Source: Symbiodinium kawagutii
Taxonomy: Eukaryota; Sar; Dinophyceae; Suessiales; Symbiodiniaceae
Reading direction: 5' to 3'
Assembly: GCA_009767595.1 (NCBI GenBank)
Contig: VSDK01027134.1
Span: 56,212 to 120,211, forward strand
Length of the DNA: 64,000 nt
The notes below the pieces were generated by a model. That model was not told the DNA's origin, did not search any database, and saw nothing but the letters and a program-made list of their open reading frames with translations. Each line of letters opens with the position of its first letter. The first letter of the stretch is position 1. Below are positions 37,774 to 48,198 of the stretch, in pieces. The position numbers and the translations under genes are program-made.

Positions 37774-37880
37774 GAGTGTTTCTCATGCCAGTGTGGGAAC
37801 CCCCAAGGTGTGGTTGGTTTTGACTACAAATGGTTAATACACTGGCAGAGACCTGAGGGCAGCCGGATGACTTGAGACAC
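37774..37880 (+). mobile_element. F1-like element, diverged
   Basis: GTGTTTCTCATGCCAGTGTGGGAACCCCCAAGG with interior TGGTTGGTTTTGACTACAAATGG; the right end (GACTTGAGACACACC) is only partly F1-like. Confidence 0.45.
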
Positions 37881-37899
37881 ACCGACATGGCCCTTTGAA

Positions 37900-38290
37900 G
37901 ACTGTTAAAATACCTCTAAGAAATGAAGCACTATTCCAGCCATTCTTTTGATCAGTATTCTTTTGATCAGTATTTGCCGTTAGTAATCATTCTTAAGCAC
38001 CATGAACTCTTATTAGAAGCATTATTCCCGCCAATCTCTCAATCAGTAGTTGCCATTTTTAATCATGCTTAGGCAAAATGAACCATTCCTAGAAATATTC
38101 TTCCAACCACTATTTATCACTTACTTGCCATGATTCTTGACCACCATGAACCATTTTTTAGAAGCATCATTTCAACCACTGTTAATCAGTATTTGCCATC
38201 ATTCACCATTTTCAACCACCATGAACCAGTTTTTAACCATCGCTAACCATCATGAACCATCTTCAAACAGCATGAACCAGCATTAAGTCA
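37900..38290. repeat. ACCATGAACCATT degenerate repeat
   Basis: Irregular repeats of CAACCACCATGAACCA and TTTGATCAGTATT. No exon supported. Confidence 0.6.
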
Positions 38291-38328
38291 TTAAGCATGC
38301 TTTTCTCCAAACTATTCTTGGTTTCCCA

Positions 38329-38460
38329 GCGGTTTCCCAGAAGTCCGGAGTACATTGGCGTGAAGCTACCAAGCGCTTCTGTGCAAGCAGGCCCACGTTC
38401 TCGTGGGGAATCAATGGCAAGCCATAGTGGCTGTGGCTGGTTGAATATCCGCTGGTTTAT
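38329..38460 (+). CDS. Candidate exon, hypothetical
   Basis: Acceptor cttggtttcccag (ends 38328). The frame reads RFPRSPEYIGVKLPSASVQA, GPRSRGESMASHSGCGWLNI. Confidence 0.4.
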
Positions 38461-38975
38461 GATGGGTGATAGTGGCTGATTATTACTGATTGATATTTCG
38501 TCAGCTTGGGGGAAACCGTTCAGCAAGCAATCGACTTGGTCGACAAGGAGTAAGTAGATGGGACAAAATATCTAACAACAAGAGCTGGATATGCACACTG
38601 CATGATGCGGGCCTGCCCATGATTGGTAGTATTCATGATGGGTGTACCCCAAAGGTATAGGGCTATTTTTTTGTTGGTGTATCTGAACGATAGCAATGGT
38701 GTATCCCAACCATTGCTTTTTTTACATGGCATCATTTCGTGTTGGGGAACCCAAAGGCAGGTCATTTCTAGTAAACTAGCGATGCAGCAATGCACCATGG
38801 CATAGTGGGGCCGTGAGTGTCAGATGCTTCGTATTTTCATGGTTGAGTTTCTTTCTACCACAAGTCCGGGCCCGTAAAATTTAGGAAAAGGCAGCTGCCG
38901 CAGGAATCATAAAAGTAGTCAGAAAACTTGTTGAAAATTTGCCATTTCTTTATGTTAGATTATGACAATTCTGAT

Positions 38976-39284
38976 TTAACAAGTTCTCAATACTTTGCTC
39001 TTTCTTTTGTTTAATGTGACTATTCTTTCAAACGTGGAGAGTATTTTGGGATGACATTGACCACCATTAGCCACCGGTAGGAAATGTGAATCATCATGTG
39101 CTGGGTACAGCTCTTGGAATAATGTGAGTGAAGTCCTGAAACAAAGCATGTCGAGCTTCGTTTCGACTCGCCATCGGTGTTTGACTGGAATCAGAATTGA
39201 GTTGAAGATTGCCTCAAAGCAGACAGCCCGACTGGGAAACTCTGGGATTTTGTGAAGATTCATGTACAACTCAATTATCCCCAT
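38976..39284 (-). CDS. Candidate minus-strand reading frame
   Basis: 102 codons: LHKIPEFPSRAVCFEAIFNS, ILIPVKHRWRVETKLDMLCF, RTSLTLFQELYPAHDDSHFL, then PVANGGQCHPKILSTFERIV. Protein-like and not repeat-derived. The + strand over 39145-39255 is also open. No domain recognised. Confidence 0.3.
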   Translation of the reverse strand: MGIIELYMNLHKIPEFPSRAVCFEAIFNSILIPVKHRWRVETKLDMLCFRTSLTLFQELYPAHDDSHFLPVANGGQCHPKILSTFERIVTLNKRKSKVLRTC

Positions 39285-39419
39285 GAGAGCAGGCTGGCAT
39301 ACTTGGCAGCATTTGCATACCTCTACGTGAATATCTATGACTATCTATATATACATAAATGTACATATTACATGTATTCATTTCATTCAACTGCATATTT
39401 GCCATCATATGTGCACACG

Positions 39420-39660
39420 CACATCATCTATATATATATATATACATATCCTAAATCAATCTATAGCTATTATATATATATATATGTATATATATATTTT
39501 TATATTTAAATATATATATATATTTAAAAATATATATATATATTTAAATATATATATATATATATATTTAAATCGATACATAGCTATTCTATATCTATTC
39601 AAATGTAATATATCTCTAAATCAATATATATATATATATAGTTATTTTGCATCTATATAA
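39420..39660. repeat. TA-rich microsatellite block
   Basis: TATATA runs separated by TTTAAA, repeated about every 40 bp. Confidence 0.95.
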
Positions 39661-39692
39661 ATGTACATCTGTCGATGTTTTCTCATTTCAAC

Positions 39693-39806
39693 ATGCATCG
39701 AATGCCTTCACGGGGCTGGTTGATCTCCTCCGGCGCAGGTCTTTTGGCGGAGGCCCCCGTGTGCCTTGACGTTTTGCCTGCGGGCTGTGGTATTCGGCGT
39801 GGCGGC
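39693..39806 (+). CDS. Candidate exon, strand undecided
   Basis: Plus: MHRMPSRGWLISSGAGLLAE, APVCLDVLPAGCGIRRGGNG, to TAA. The antisense frame (APKVQGQGPYPLPPRRIPQP...) is a Pro/Lys-rich linker-like alternative. Confidence 0.35.
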
Positions 39807-39989
39807 AATGGATAAGGTCCTTGGCCTTGTACCTTAGGAGCCTTAGGATTCAAGGGGGCAGTGATCATCCCTACTCAGCTCTAAACAAATTTCAGGGGTG
39901 GGTATTTGACACCCCCCCTCTACTTGGGTAGGGTTAGTGACTTTAGTGCAACACATGAAGAAAGACCAACTAAATCAAGTAGCCTCTGG

Positions 39990-40078
39990 CAGTCCGTAAC
40001 CTGGTTGCGCTGAAAATCTGCATAGGTAAAACCAATGTAAACAGTGGATTTTCAGCTTCCAGGTTGGTTTGCCGGAGT
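39990..40078. mobile_element. F5 inverted-repeat element
   Basis: CTGGCAGTCCGTAACCTGGT ... GATTTTCAGCTTCCAGGTTGGTTTGCCGG: 30-bp imperfect inverted repeats, about 90 bp. Confidence 0.7.
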
Positions 40079-40289
40079 GTAAGAAATGACAACTATGATC
40101 ACAAAACATCAATAAGAAACAACAATACAGGACAATGATACTAAATACTAGATATGAAGTCATCATTTGGTTTACTTGAGCTAACAAGGTCATACATGAC
40201 AACAAGTCAAGTCGCAAACAAATTCATGACCTTCATAAGACACTTTCGTGCTTGGGATGACCATAGACGTATAACCTCGTTGTTGACAA

Positions 40290-40560
40290 TTGCAAGGTAT
40301 CACCCGTCCCGCAGAAGATGGATACAATTTGTTGACATCGGTTTTGGCACATTTTCGTTGGATTTTTTCAACCATTTTTTTCGACAGGATTCTCATAGAC
40401 ATCCGAACCTTTCCTCGCAAAACCACGGTCCCAAGGCCTTGCAATCCTGGCTCGCTGGGCCATCCCTTCAGTTCGGGTGCCCAGTCGATGCGACCTCTCC
40501 ACGAGCAGCGCCTGGCGACGAAGGGACTAGGATCTCCTGGGTTCTCGGTCCAGTAATAGG
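40290..40560 (+). CDS. Candidate exon(s), frame uncertain
   Basis: Two + frames are open. One ends RPCNPGSLGHPFSSGAQSMR, PLHEQRLATKGLGSPGFSVQ. The other reads GPKALQSWLAGPSLQFGCPV, DATSPRAAPGDEGTRISWVL. GSLGHP recalls the zinc-finger lead-in GSVGHP at 28.4 kb, but the cysteines are missing. Possibly a decayed copy. Confidence 0.35.
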
Positions 40561-40564
40561 TTTA

Positions 40565-40676
40565 TATGGCTGTGGGTCAATATTAACCAACCAATAATAG
40601 GGTATAATAATCAACAATAATAAGGGAAATGATGGTTAATGATAGGGGAGCCAGGGGTACAGGGTTTTGACCCACA
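40565..40676 (-). mobile_element. F2 element with duplication ATAT
   Basis: GGCTGTGGGTCAATATTAAC ... AGGGTTTTGACCCACAGCC, nearly perfect 13-bp termini, direct repeat ATAT on both sides. Confidence 0.88.
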
Positions 40677-40859
40677 GCCATATAGTGGTTAATGACAATA
40701 AGAATTGGTTTACATAGTTTATCATAGGTTTGTAGGAATAGGTATAATAGGTTTTGCTGGGTTCGATAGTCACTTCATGGATGATTCGTGGGGCGGGGAT
40801 TAGAAGCAACTCTCTGGTGGTTCCATATGGAATCATAGTGTTGAATAGTAGGGGATACA

Positions 40860-41072
40860 TGGTGGTTTCTTAATAGCCGGGGTACCCCCAGTTATCATGA
40901 ATCCAGGTGATGGTTTCTCTTAATAGCCGGGGTAACCTGATTCATCGAATATTTAACCTTTCATAGTAAGAAACCATGGAGTTTGGGGGGTCCCCTAAAT
41001 TGAGAACCCTCCAAGTCATTGATAATTCAGAGTAATCAACCAACCACAGCTTTCGGGGTCCCCTATTCTGAG
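40860..41072 (+). mobile_element. Nested/duplicated F1 cluster
   Basis: Two F1 left arms (GGTGGTTTCTTAATAGCCGG and TGGTTTCTCTTAATAGCCGG) precede one right arm (GTCCCCTAAATTGAGAACCC). Then comes a further right-half fragment (TTTCGGGGTCCCCTATTCTGAG). Confidence 0.75.
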
Positions 41073-41166
41073 AAACAGCCGGCTATGGGAGAAATTCACC
41101 ATGTAACAATTTTCTGACTGTGAGGTGCTATTGCCGGGTTGGAAAAAGGTCAAGCGAGAGAGATTG
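41073..41166 (+). CDS. Candidate exon starting at an F1 acceptor
   Basis: After CTGAG|AA the usual F1 phase gives (E)TAGYGRNSPCNNFLTVRC, YCRVGKRSSERDW, with a donor GATTG|GTGACA at 41166/41167. Good composition. No family recognised. Confidence 0.45.
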
Positions 41167-41379
41167 GTGACATGCCACATGTGACCAAACCTGCCAGTAG
41201 AGGGAGGAATTACACACACCCAAGGTGCTGGTTTTCTTACCGAGCTGTGAGTGGTGATGATGTTGGGGCCATATGTGAATAGGAGTGAGGGAGAAAGAGA
41301 CAGTCGACTTGTCCAGCTGGTTGTCTAGAAGGATCGATAAAGTTTTGGTTGACCCTGATTACACCTTGTCATTGCTAAC

Positions 41380-41880
41380 CCTATCGATAGATATGGCCCT
41401 GTTTAAAGCCGGCAGCACACCGTGATGAGCCGTTCATAAACAAACACTATGCATACTATTACCAATCATTCATCAGCAACGACACGTCTCAATGGAACAG
41501 ATGTTGATCCTTAAGCATCATTAGCCATCATTAACTAGACTCAATCAGCCGATGAACCATCATCAACCATCATCAACTAGCCTATAGCCATTGGTAACCA
41601 CTGTTAACCACGGCTGACCACTATTAACCATTATCATATAATCACCATCGTTAACCACTATTTATTGACAATTATTATTAACCACTATCAGCCACTATTA
41701 GGAACCATTATCAACAATCATTAGCCATCATAAACAATCATGAACCAGACTCTCATGAAACCAACCAACTACCACTATATTAACCACTGTATTTAACCAA
41801 CCAGCTTCATAACTAACCACTACCCACTATATTAACCGCTATAGTAACCGCATCGTTGACCACTATGAACCACGCATGAA
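41380..41880. repeat. AACCACTATTAACCA degenerate repeat
   Basis: AACCATCATCAACCA/AACCACTATTAACC-type sequence; no exon. Confidence 0.65.
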
Positions 41881-41962
41881 ACCAACAAAAAACCCACGAG
41901 TCGGAGTCAATCGCCTCGTTGGCCCAGACTGTGGCCCTGCATGCAAATATGCGGCTCGGCGA
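41881..41962 (+). CDS. CCCH zinc-finger exon, first half (second finger)
   Basis: The frame VGVNRLVGPDCGPACKYAAR, R ends at CGA|GCGG (41962/41963). PDCGPACKY matches the CxxACKY half-finger at 28.4 kb, and the exon would break exactly one codon class after CKYxxRR, as there. The donor would be GC, a class used in dinoflagellates. A competing, longer frame (SIASLAQTVALHANMRLGER...) is open on the same strand. Confidence 0.5.
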
Positions 41963-42145
41963 GCGGAAGCGCATCCGGCGGCTCCATGAAGATGAGCGGA
42001 GAAGAGTTGCCATGTTTCACAACTGATTAATGACATTTTTTTGATGGATTCACATGGATTCACATTGTTTTTTTAGGCATCAATGGTTAAGAATCGTCAA
42101 TGATAGGGCACAATGACCAACGAAAAGCTGGTGCTACTACTCTTT

Positions 42146-42256
42146 GGTGGTTTGATTGACAACTCAAAATATGGAACCCCCTCAGTTATCATCCACCATG
42201 AATCATTTATAGTACTCAATCAGACTTTTTTGGGTACCCAATTTGAGAAGCCACCT
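42146..42256 (+). mobile_element. F1 element
   Basis: GGTGGTTTGATTGACAACTC ... TTTTTTGGGTACCCAATTTGAGAAGCC. The left flank (MTNEKLVLLLFG) and right flank (EATSLSMANHR) are open in the usual F1 phase, though both are short. Confidence 0.7.
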
Positions 42257-42599
42257 CATTGTCAATGGCTAACCATCGTTGATAATGGGGGATAACGAAC
42301 AAAAGGCTGGTTAAACAACTACTAGTCAATCATAAGTTCACCAAAAAGTGAGATTCCTATCACTGCGCTCGTTGAGAATGAAAATTGGGGACAGTCAATC
42401 ATGGATTGAAGAGGTACGCATAAAAACTTAATTAAGATTACGGTAAATAGCAATGGTTATGAATGGTTAATCCATCACAACAACAGTTAATGCCATGTTT
42501 CATGCTATGGCCAATGATGGTACTGAATGGATATTTTACTACGGTGAATGGTGAATCATAGAGAATAGCAATGAACAAGAGCGGTGCTTAGTATCCCAG

Positions 42600-42821
42600 A
42601 AATAGTTGATGGGAAAAGCTACGTTGGAAGCCCGGCTCTAACTGATGGTCTGAACAAGGCTTTCCAATGTAGATCAAGAAAGACCCATCCAGAGGTAGTA
42701 GTGATGAACAACTTGTTAGCGTGCTTCTCCAGTGGTTACATGGTACGATTAGTTAATTGTTGCCTGGGAATAGTGGTATCCGGGCGGACGAATAGGTGCT
42801 CTTTGCTTTGGCGACCTGGGT
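42600..42821 (+). CDS. Candidate reading frame, hypothetical
   Basis: VDGKSYVGSPALTDGLNKAF, QCRSRKTHPEVVVMNNLLAC, FSSGYMVRLVNCCLGIVVSG, RTNRCSLLWRPG, to TGA. Even composition; no splice sites assigned and no domain recognised. Confidence 0.35.
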
Positions 42822-43159
42822 GAACACTCAAAATTTCGTATAGCTTGTAAGTGAATCTCATTTTCCATTAGTTCGAATTATCAAGCTTAAGTAAATGGGC
42901 TTTAATTAGATTTGTAGACAGCTCATAGGATCTCAAAGGTTCTGGACTTCGAATTCCTGAGAGGCAACGAACCGCTCCAATTTATCCGACAGGTGTTTTG
43001 AAGTTTTTTAGATACCATTTGTACAACAACTTTGTCCCTCAAAGTTGATAGGCGCAACGTGTGACCAGGACCGACCAGTTTATCGCACCAAATACACCAC
43101 ATGGGACTCAATCTAGCAGCTTGCGATGTCGCAAGGCCAACGTCTGTGTTGGTGATTCG

Positions 43160-43240
43160 CTATTGGTCTGACTTGCCTGGTTCTATCAAAGCCCATGCGT
43201 TGCCCCAAGGTTGCTCAGGTGTTGCTGTGATCACCCCATG
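43160..43240 (+). CDS. Candidate short exon
   Basis: VIRYWSDLPGSIKAHALPQG, CSGVAVITP, with a possible donor CTCAG|GTGTTG inside. Weak. Confidence 0.25.
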
Positions 43241-43710
43241 ATCCCATCGCTGTCCTTTTTTCAGATCGAGTCTCGTAAGTCTCATGCCTTTCTAAGGGCC
43301 TTAGGTCAAGGACGGAAGGAAAGAATCACCAAAAACTGAATCTGGAGTCCCAAGATTTCTGTTTTTCGGTGTTTGCACCACAAAATGTGTAGAGGTATGC
43401 AGTATTACATATATACATATATATATATATATAAATATAGATATAAACATATGTATTTTCAATAATGATACGTGTGTAAATGTATATGTGCATATATGTG
43501 TGAATAAAAACCTGCAGATATATGCACATGTAAATGCCACTGTAGACATTAAACATATGCGTTATGAAAATACGCAGTGAGCAAACAGCCACGAAAAAAT
43601 GAAAACAATAACATTTTCATAGAGTTCCTCACTATGGCACATATGTGCTCTCATAGTGAGTACTTTCTGTGTCAATCTTAACTCTGTATCCATCTTCATG
43701 GAGTTCAATA

Positions 43711-43930
43711 AGGCAGTGGGTCAAAACCCTTAGTCCCCCTGGTTCCCCTATCATTGACGGTTGTTTACCCTATTATGGTTGGTCAATATCTACCATGAAG
43801 TTGGTTGGTTAACTGCTTGAGCCAGTTCGCCAAGCTGGTATATCCCCTATTATTGTTGGTCATCTTCCCCTATTATTAACCATGCATCAGCTACTCTTAA
43901 CCATTCGTTGGTTGGTTAACTGCTTGACCC
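43711..43930 (+). mobile_element. F2 element, compound
   Basis: GGCAGTGGGTCAAAACCCTT begins an F2 copy. The right part is duplicated (GGTTGGTTAACTGCTTGA at about 43805 and 43912) before TCGCTGGCCAT. Confidence 0.65.
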
Positions 43931-43944
43931 GGTCGCTGGCCATA

Positions 43945-44049
43945 TGGGTATTTCTCAAAATAGGGGTACCCCTAAATTATCAAGTTTATAAACCACCTAT
44001 AGTAATAAACCAGCCATTTTTGGGGGTCCCCTATTTTGAGAAACCACCA
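43945..44049. mobile_element. F1 element with duplication CATA
   Basis: TGGGTATTTCTCAAAATAGG ... CCCCTATTTTGAGAAACCACCA with direct repeats CATA. It is followed within 10 bp by an F2 element. Confidence 0.85.
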
Positions 44050-44056
44050 CATAGTA

Positions 44057-44178
44057 TGGCTGTGAGTCAAAACCCTTAGTCCCCCTGGTTCCCCTTTCAT
44101 TAACCATTGTTTTTCCCTATAGTTTATTGGTTATTAACCCCCATAAAATTGGTTGGTTAATATTGACCCAGCTCGCCA
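44057..44178 (+). mobile_element. F2 element next to a zinc-finger exon
   Basis: GGCTGTGAGTCAAAACCCTT ... TTAATATTGACCCAGCTCGCC. It ends 45 bp before the acceptor of 44224. Confidence 0.8.
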
Positions 44179-44223
44179 TATAGTGTTACCACTCTGACGG
44201 AACATCCATGGTTCGCTACCCAG

Positions 44224-44329
44224 GTGTTGAAGCCGAGGGGATGCAAGGACGGGGATCTGTGCTCGCACTGCCACATCTGCCGTATCTGGGACAGCGCTGG
44301 GGCAGCCCCAAGTGGCCAACCTATGAACG
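44224..44329 (+). CDS. CCCH zinc-finger exon, second half
   Basis: Acceptor gttcgctacccag (ends 44223), donor GAACG|GTGGGC (44329/44330). The frame reads VLKPRGCKDGDLCSHCHICR, IWDSAGAAPSGQPMN. RGCKDGxxCxxCHxCxxW is the conserved second half of the dinoflagellate-type CCCH finger; here C-x5-C-x3-H is complete. The first half would be 41881-41962. Joined directly, the first spacing is longer than usual unless an inner acceptor (gaag|CCGAGG) is used. Confidence 0.75.
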
Positions 44330-44499
44330 GTGGGCATGTAATGGTTGAACTATGGTTAAACCATGGCTAAACCATCGTTAAATGTGGTCAATAAGGAGAT
44401 GATAACCAATAGTGATGGTTAGTTCCATAGGTTTATAGTGGTTAAGTACGGTAAAAAAGGGTTCTAAGCATTGGTTTAGCTTGGGAGAACAACCAACTA

Positions 44500-44790
44500 T
44501 AGTTAATTCCATAGGTTTGTTAATTGGGGGGATACCAGGACAATGGGAAACCTGTTGGCTTATGTGGGAGAGACCCGCTATTAATCAACTTATTCATCTA
44601 GTGTTGGCATTACATCATCTTAGAGGGAGGAACAAGCAACACAATCGGGTAAACATGGGCCTATCAAAATGGATGATTTTGATAGCGCAACTAGGTCTGT
44701 TGACCGGAGGGTATGGTGAATCTATGGTAGTGGATGGTTGGTCAAGACATCTTGGGTCCTGCGGTGGAGAGAGGGTGTTCCCCTTAAAAT
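44500..44790 (+). CDS. Open reading frame, hypothetical
   Basis: About 95 codons: TIVNSIGLLIGGIPGQWETC...LIHLVLALHHLRGRNKQ...MGLSKWMILIAQLGLLTGGY. Hydrophobic, partly derived from GGTTAG-like repeats. Weak. Confidence 0.25.
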
Positions 44791-44808
44791 GTTGACGTCA
44801 ACAGCACA

Positions 44809-44994
44809 GTGGAGGCAGCTTTCCACCGACGATGTAGGGCAGGTCTTGATGACTTGATGGGTCCTTCCTTGGTCGAATCCTATGAGAAATGCCAACAACG
44901 GTGGGTGGGGGTGCGTCCGTCACGGGTTCCATCAACGAGGGAGTGGACGATCCCGAAGATTGCAGGACTGGATGCGTTTAGTGGGAGGATCTCC
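44809..44994 (+). CDS. Candidate exon, hypothetical
   Basis: An acceptor-like tcaacagcacag ends at 44808. The frame VEAAFHRRCRAGLDDLMGPS, LVESYEKCQQRWVGVRPSRV, PSTREWTIPKIAGLDAFSGR ends at TGA. The antisense 126-codon frame (44880-45260), SKTWVATVRKQANVRSPWKS..., is equally long and protein-like. Confidence 0.35.
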
Positions 44995-45526
44995 TGACAA
45001 ATCATTTTTTTGGGGCTGCTCGGTCCTGTAGGATCCTTATTGCTTGGTACTTGGGGTGATTCTGTGGCGGTATCGTAGGCGGCCTTGCAGCGGATTTTTT
45101 CCGTAGGGGAAACTCCAACCGTTTGGATGGTTACCATGGTGTTTTTTTTTAATTTGCGGGACTTCCAAGGGCTTCTCACATTTGCTTGCTTACGAACTGT
45201 GGCTACCCAAGTTTTTGAAAGCCTCGTTTCACAATGCTCTGCCGGATTTAGATTTAGCAACTTGCATCTCTACCATCCACGCCAACTAGTATGGTGAACC
45301 AGTATACTCACTAGCATTGCCAACCAGAATTTATCGTCCAGTATTACCGACTACCCCGCATTTACCCACCAACATTTCCAACCGATGGTGCCGAACAGAA
45401 CAAGCAGCGTGCATTTCCCCAGATTCTTGATGAATCGCAGATGTTTACAAGGCATTGACCAAGGATTGAGCAGCCAATTTTCTGCGCAGCCGATGCCACA
45501 GCTCGGTTAGGGATGGACATGGGTGA

Positions 45527-45650
45527 TCAAATTTGGCAGTGGGTCAAAACCCTTAGTCCCCCTGGTTCCCCTATCATTAACCAGCTCGTTTTCCCTATAA
45601 AATTGTTGGTTATTATCAACCATGACATTGGTTGATCAATATTGACCCAT
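45527..45650 (+). mobile_element. F2 element with duplication ATTT
   Basis: GGCAGTGGGTCAAAACCCTT ... CAATATTGACCCATTGCC; direct repeat ATTT. The left neighbour frame (FCAADATARLGMDMGDQI) is open up to the element. Confidence 0.85.
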
Positions 45651-45689
45651 TGCCATTTAAAAACCATCAATGCTTGCCCCCTATGCCCC

Positions 45690-45791
45690 ATGACATCCGA
45701 CCAACCGCGTGCAGCTTCTGATTTTCTATGGTCCGGCCACCTTGATGATCTCCACGCCCGGCCGAGGTTGGACCCGCTTTGCAGCCAAGAA
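45690..45791 (+). CDS. Small ATG frame, hypothetical
   Basis: A 34-codon frame: MTSDQPRAASDFLWSGHLDD, LHARPRLDPLCSQE, TAA. GC-rich island between repeats. Confidence 0.3.
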
Positions 45792-45829
45792 TAAATTCAG
45801 CATCTGAGGTGCAACCGTGGCACTAATGA

Positions 45830-46080
45830 TGGTGTGATTTAACGATGGTGCAAAGCTGGTTGATGACGTTTAAATTATTAGATGATGGTGAAGTGATGAT
45901 TGGTGATGGTTCATAGGTGGTCAAATGATGGTTATGGTGAAATAATGGTAAAATGATGATTAAATGAAGATTAAATGATGATAAACTGATGGTCAAATGA
46001 TGGTAAAATGATGATTAAATGATGATGAAATGATGGTAAAATGACGGTAAACATATATGTTCAAATGATGGTTAAGTGCT
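45830..46080. repeat. AAATGATGGT degenerate repeat
   Basis: ATGATGGTAAAATGATGATTA-type words repeated about 20 times. Confidence 0.85.
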
Positions 46081-46136
46081 GGGTAAATTGTGGTCGTTTG
46101 ATTGTTAATTGTGACGTTTGAAGGCTAAGAACGGTG

Positions 46137-46250
46137 CAAGGTGGGCCCCCAACCACTTATAAGTTGGTTTATAGCTAACTTAACTAGGCTTAACTACCAG
46201 TTATAGGCAGGGGTTATAACCCAACTTATAACTACTGGGGGCCCACCTTG
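46137..46250 (+). mobile_element. F4 element, long terminal inverted repeats
   Basis: CAAGGTGGGCCCCCAACCAC ... CCCAGTAGTTATAAGTTGGG is the terminal repeat read from each end (about 31 bp). Total 114 bp. The left terminus holds CAAG|GTGGG and the right end CCTTGTAG, so GT (46140) and AG (46252-46253) flank it in intron fashion. Confidence 0.85.
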
Positions 46251-46253
46251 TAG

Positions 46254-46409
46254 GAGATGATCCTTCACCACCGCTGCCGGAGAGTCAATGAAGGAACTGC
46301 CATGGGCTTTCCGGAACGGTCTTCGGGCCCTGCGCTCGTGTCAGGCAGTGGACCACCGACTGCGGGCGAAGTGGCGAGGCCAATCGTTGACGATTTTGGG
46401 TTTGTGCAT
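46254..46409 (+). CDS. Candidate exon starting at an F4 acceptor
   Basis: After ccaccttgtag the frame reads EMILHHRCRRVNEGTAMGFP, ERSSGPALVSGSGPPTAGEV, ARPIVDDFGFVH, to TGA 46410. 52 codons, strongly protein-like. No family recognised. Confidence 0.5.
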
Positions 46410-46494
46410 TGATTGACCCAAAAATCAGCTGATTATATTGCGGCTTTAAATATTTAAAGATGCACAAAAAACAATTGCCCACTAAAAAAAATGA

Positions 46495-46642
46495 TTGATT
46501 AGTGGTTTTAAAGTGGTTTTAAACATTTTGTATTTTTCCTAGTGATTAGGTGGTTTCAAATATTTTGTATTTTCCCTAGTGATTGTTAACAAATAGTTGG
46601 TTGACTCATATCTTTAAAGGGACTGAAAACAGTTAGTTTCTC
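46495..46642 (+). mobile_element. F3 element, compound/degenerate
   Basis: Two tandem left parts (GTGGTTTTAAACATTTTGTA and GTGGTTTCAAATATTTTGTA) and one F3 core (AACAAATAGTTGGTTGACTCATATC). Confidence 0.65.
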
Positions 46643-46684
46643 TACTGAGGAGCAAATCGGGTTTGGTACACTCACAATTTCTGA

Positions 46685-46745
46685 CACACACACACACATA
46701 CATGTATGTATAATATCATATATATATATATATATATTTATATAC
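46685..46745. repeat. CA and TA microsatellites
   Basis: ACACACACAC then TATATATA. Confidence 0.95.
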
Positions 46746-46934
46746 ATGTAGACACATGCATACGTTCATATGTCTATTCCTGCGTTCGTACGTTTTTTTC
46801 ATATGTACATACCCACACATGCACATACGCGCATATTTGCACAAGTAAGTGCTATGCATGCATGCGTGCATGCACACAAACATGCGTACAAGTACATGTT
46901 TGTGTTCACTTACCTTCTATCAAACCACCAACAG

Positions 46935-47014
46935 CCGACATGGTCCATTTGTTGGCCAGATATGCTGATCTTTGGTCAACGATGGCCAGCCTCGGGAGGG
47001 ACTTGTCAAGCCGC
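46935..47014 (+). CDS. Candidate exon with canonical borders
   Basis: Acceptor aaaccaccaacag (ends 46934), donor AGCCGC|GTGAGT (47014/47015). The frame reads DMVHLLARYADLWSTMASLG, RDLSSR, an amphipathic helix. 80 bp. The best canonical donor in this part of the window. No family recognised. Confidence 0.55.
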
Positions 47015-47296
47015 GTGAGTCCAAAAGAGCGAAACACGCACAGTAACTTTTGCTGGAACCTGACTGCTCGCGAAGCAGTGAATAAGACCCTAAGCGGTCT
47101 CCGTTCCTGATCGGTGCTATGAGAATCTTCGATTAGGCATTCTCACCATTCATTGCAAGGAGCGTTCACTCCAAGTTAAGAGGTTGGAGTTCTCCGGGGT
47201 TTGACACATACATGCAAAAACCAATACACACTATACACCTAAATATACACACGTATTTACACCTACATACATTATGGTATATGTATAGTTACATAC

Positions 47297-47368
47297 TATA
47301 TGCATCTGGCACTAAAACGTCTTCCGCATCCTGACCAAGGGAACTCCTTTGATCACCTTCCCGCTGCG
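47297..47368 (+). CDS. Candidate short exon
   Basis: MHLALKRLPHPDQGNSFDHL, PAAMDA, TGA. Balanced composition. Confidence 0.35.
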
Positions 47369-47639
47369 ATGGATGCCTGAAGCACAGCGCTGAAAACTCG
47401 GTGGTTCAATGATTCTCAGGGTTAATCATGGTGACCGTTGACGACTTGGTGGTATTCAGCACCCATTAAGATCCATGTTAAACAGATCTTTAAGATCCTT
47501 ATGATAGAACGATCCTCAGTTCTTTTTACTCTAGCTGGTGATTCACCCTCATCCATGGGGGAGTTATGGATCTTTGGATCTACTATTGACAATACGTAAC
47601 CACTACAAACCAGCGACGGTACCTGCATATAAATAAATA

Positions 47640-47671
<32 letters not shown>

Positions 47672-47693
47672 CACACGCGTATGCACAATTGTG

Positions 47694-48087
47694 TCTATCT
47701 TATTTGATCTGATCTTATCTTATCTTTTCTTATCCTATCTCATCTTATCATCTCTTATCTATTCTTATCTCATCTCATCTCATTTTATCTTATCTGATCT
47801 CATCTTATCTTATTTTATTTTATCTTATCTTATCTGGTCTGAAAGCATTTTATCTCATTCATCTCTTTTGACCTGATCTTATCTTTTTTAATCCCATCTT
47901 ATCTGATCTTGTCTTATCTTTTTTGTTTTCGTCTCTATTCTTCTCTATTCTTATCTTATCTCATCTTATCTTATCTTATCCTATCTTATCTTACCCTACC
48001 CTATCCTATCTTATCTTACCCTACCCGATGCTATCCTATCCTGTCCTATCCTATTCTATCTACCTATCTATCTATCTACCTACCTGC

Positions 48088-48140
<53 letters not shown>

Positions 48141-48141
48141 C
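47694..48141. repeat. TTATC pentanucleotide and CTAT tetranucleotide arrays
   Basis: About 360 bp of TCTTATCTTATC, TCCTATC and TCTCATC variants, then about 20 CTAT/CTAC units (48056-48141). Confidence 0.97.
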
Positions 48142-48198
48142 CTAACTTGCGGTAACTTGCATCTGGAAGTCATGGTAACTCAGAAGATCGTTTCTCCA

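Noticed and set aside
41895..42026. Frame SIASLAQTVALHANMRLGER... as the coding frame at 41.9 kb
   Set aside because: Long and attractive, but the overlapping frame carries the CGPACKY half-finger whose partner is found downstream at 44.2 kb; kept as the competing hypothesis.
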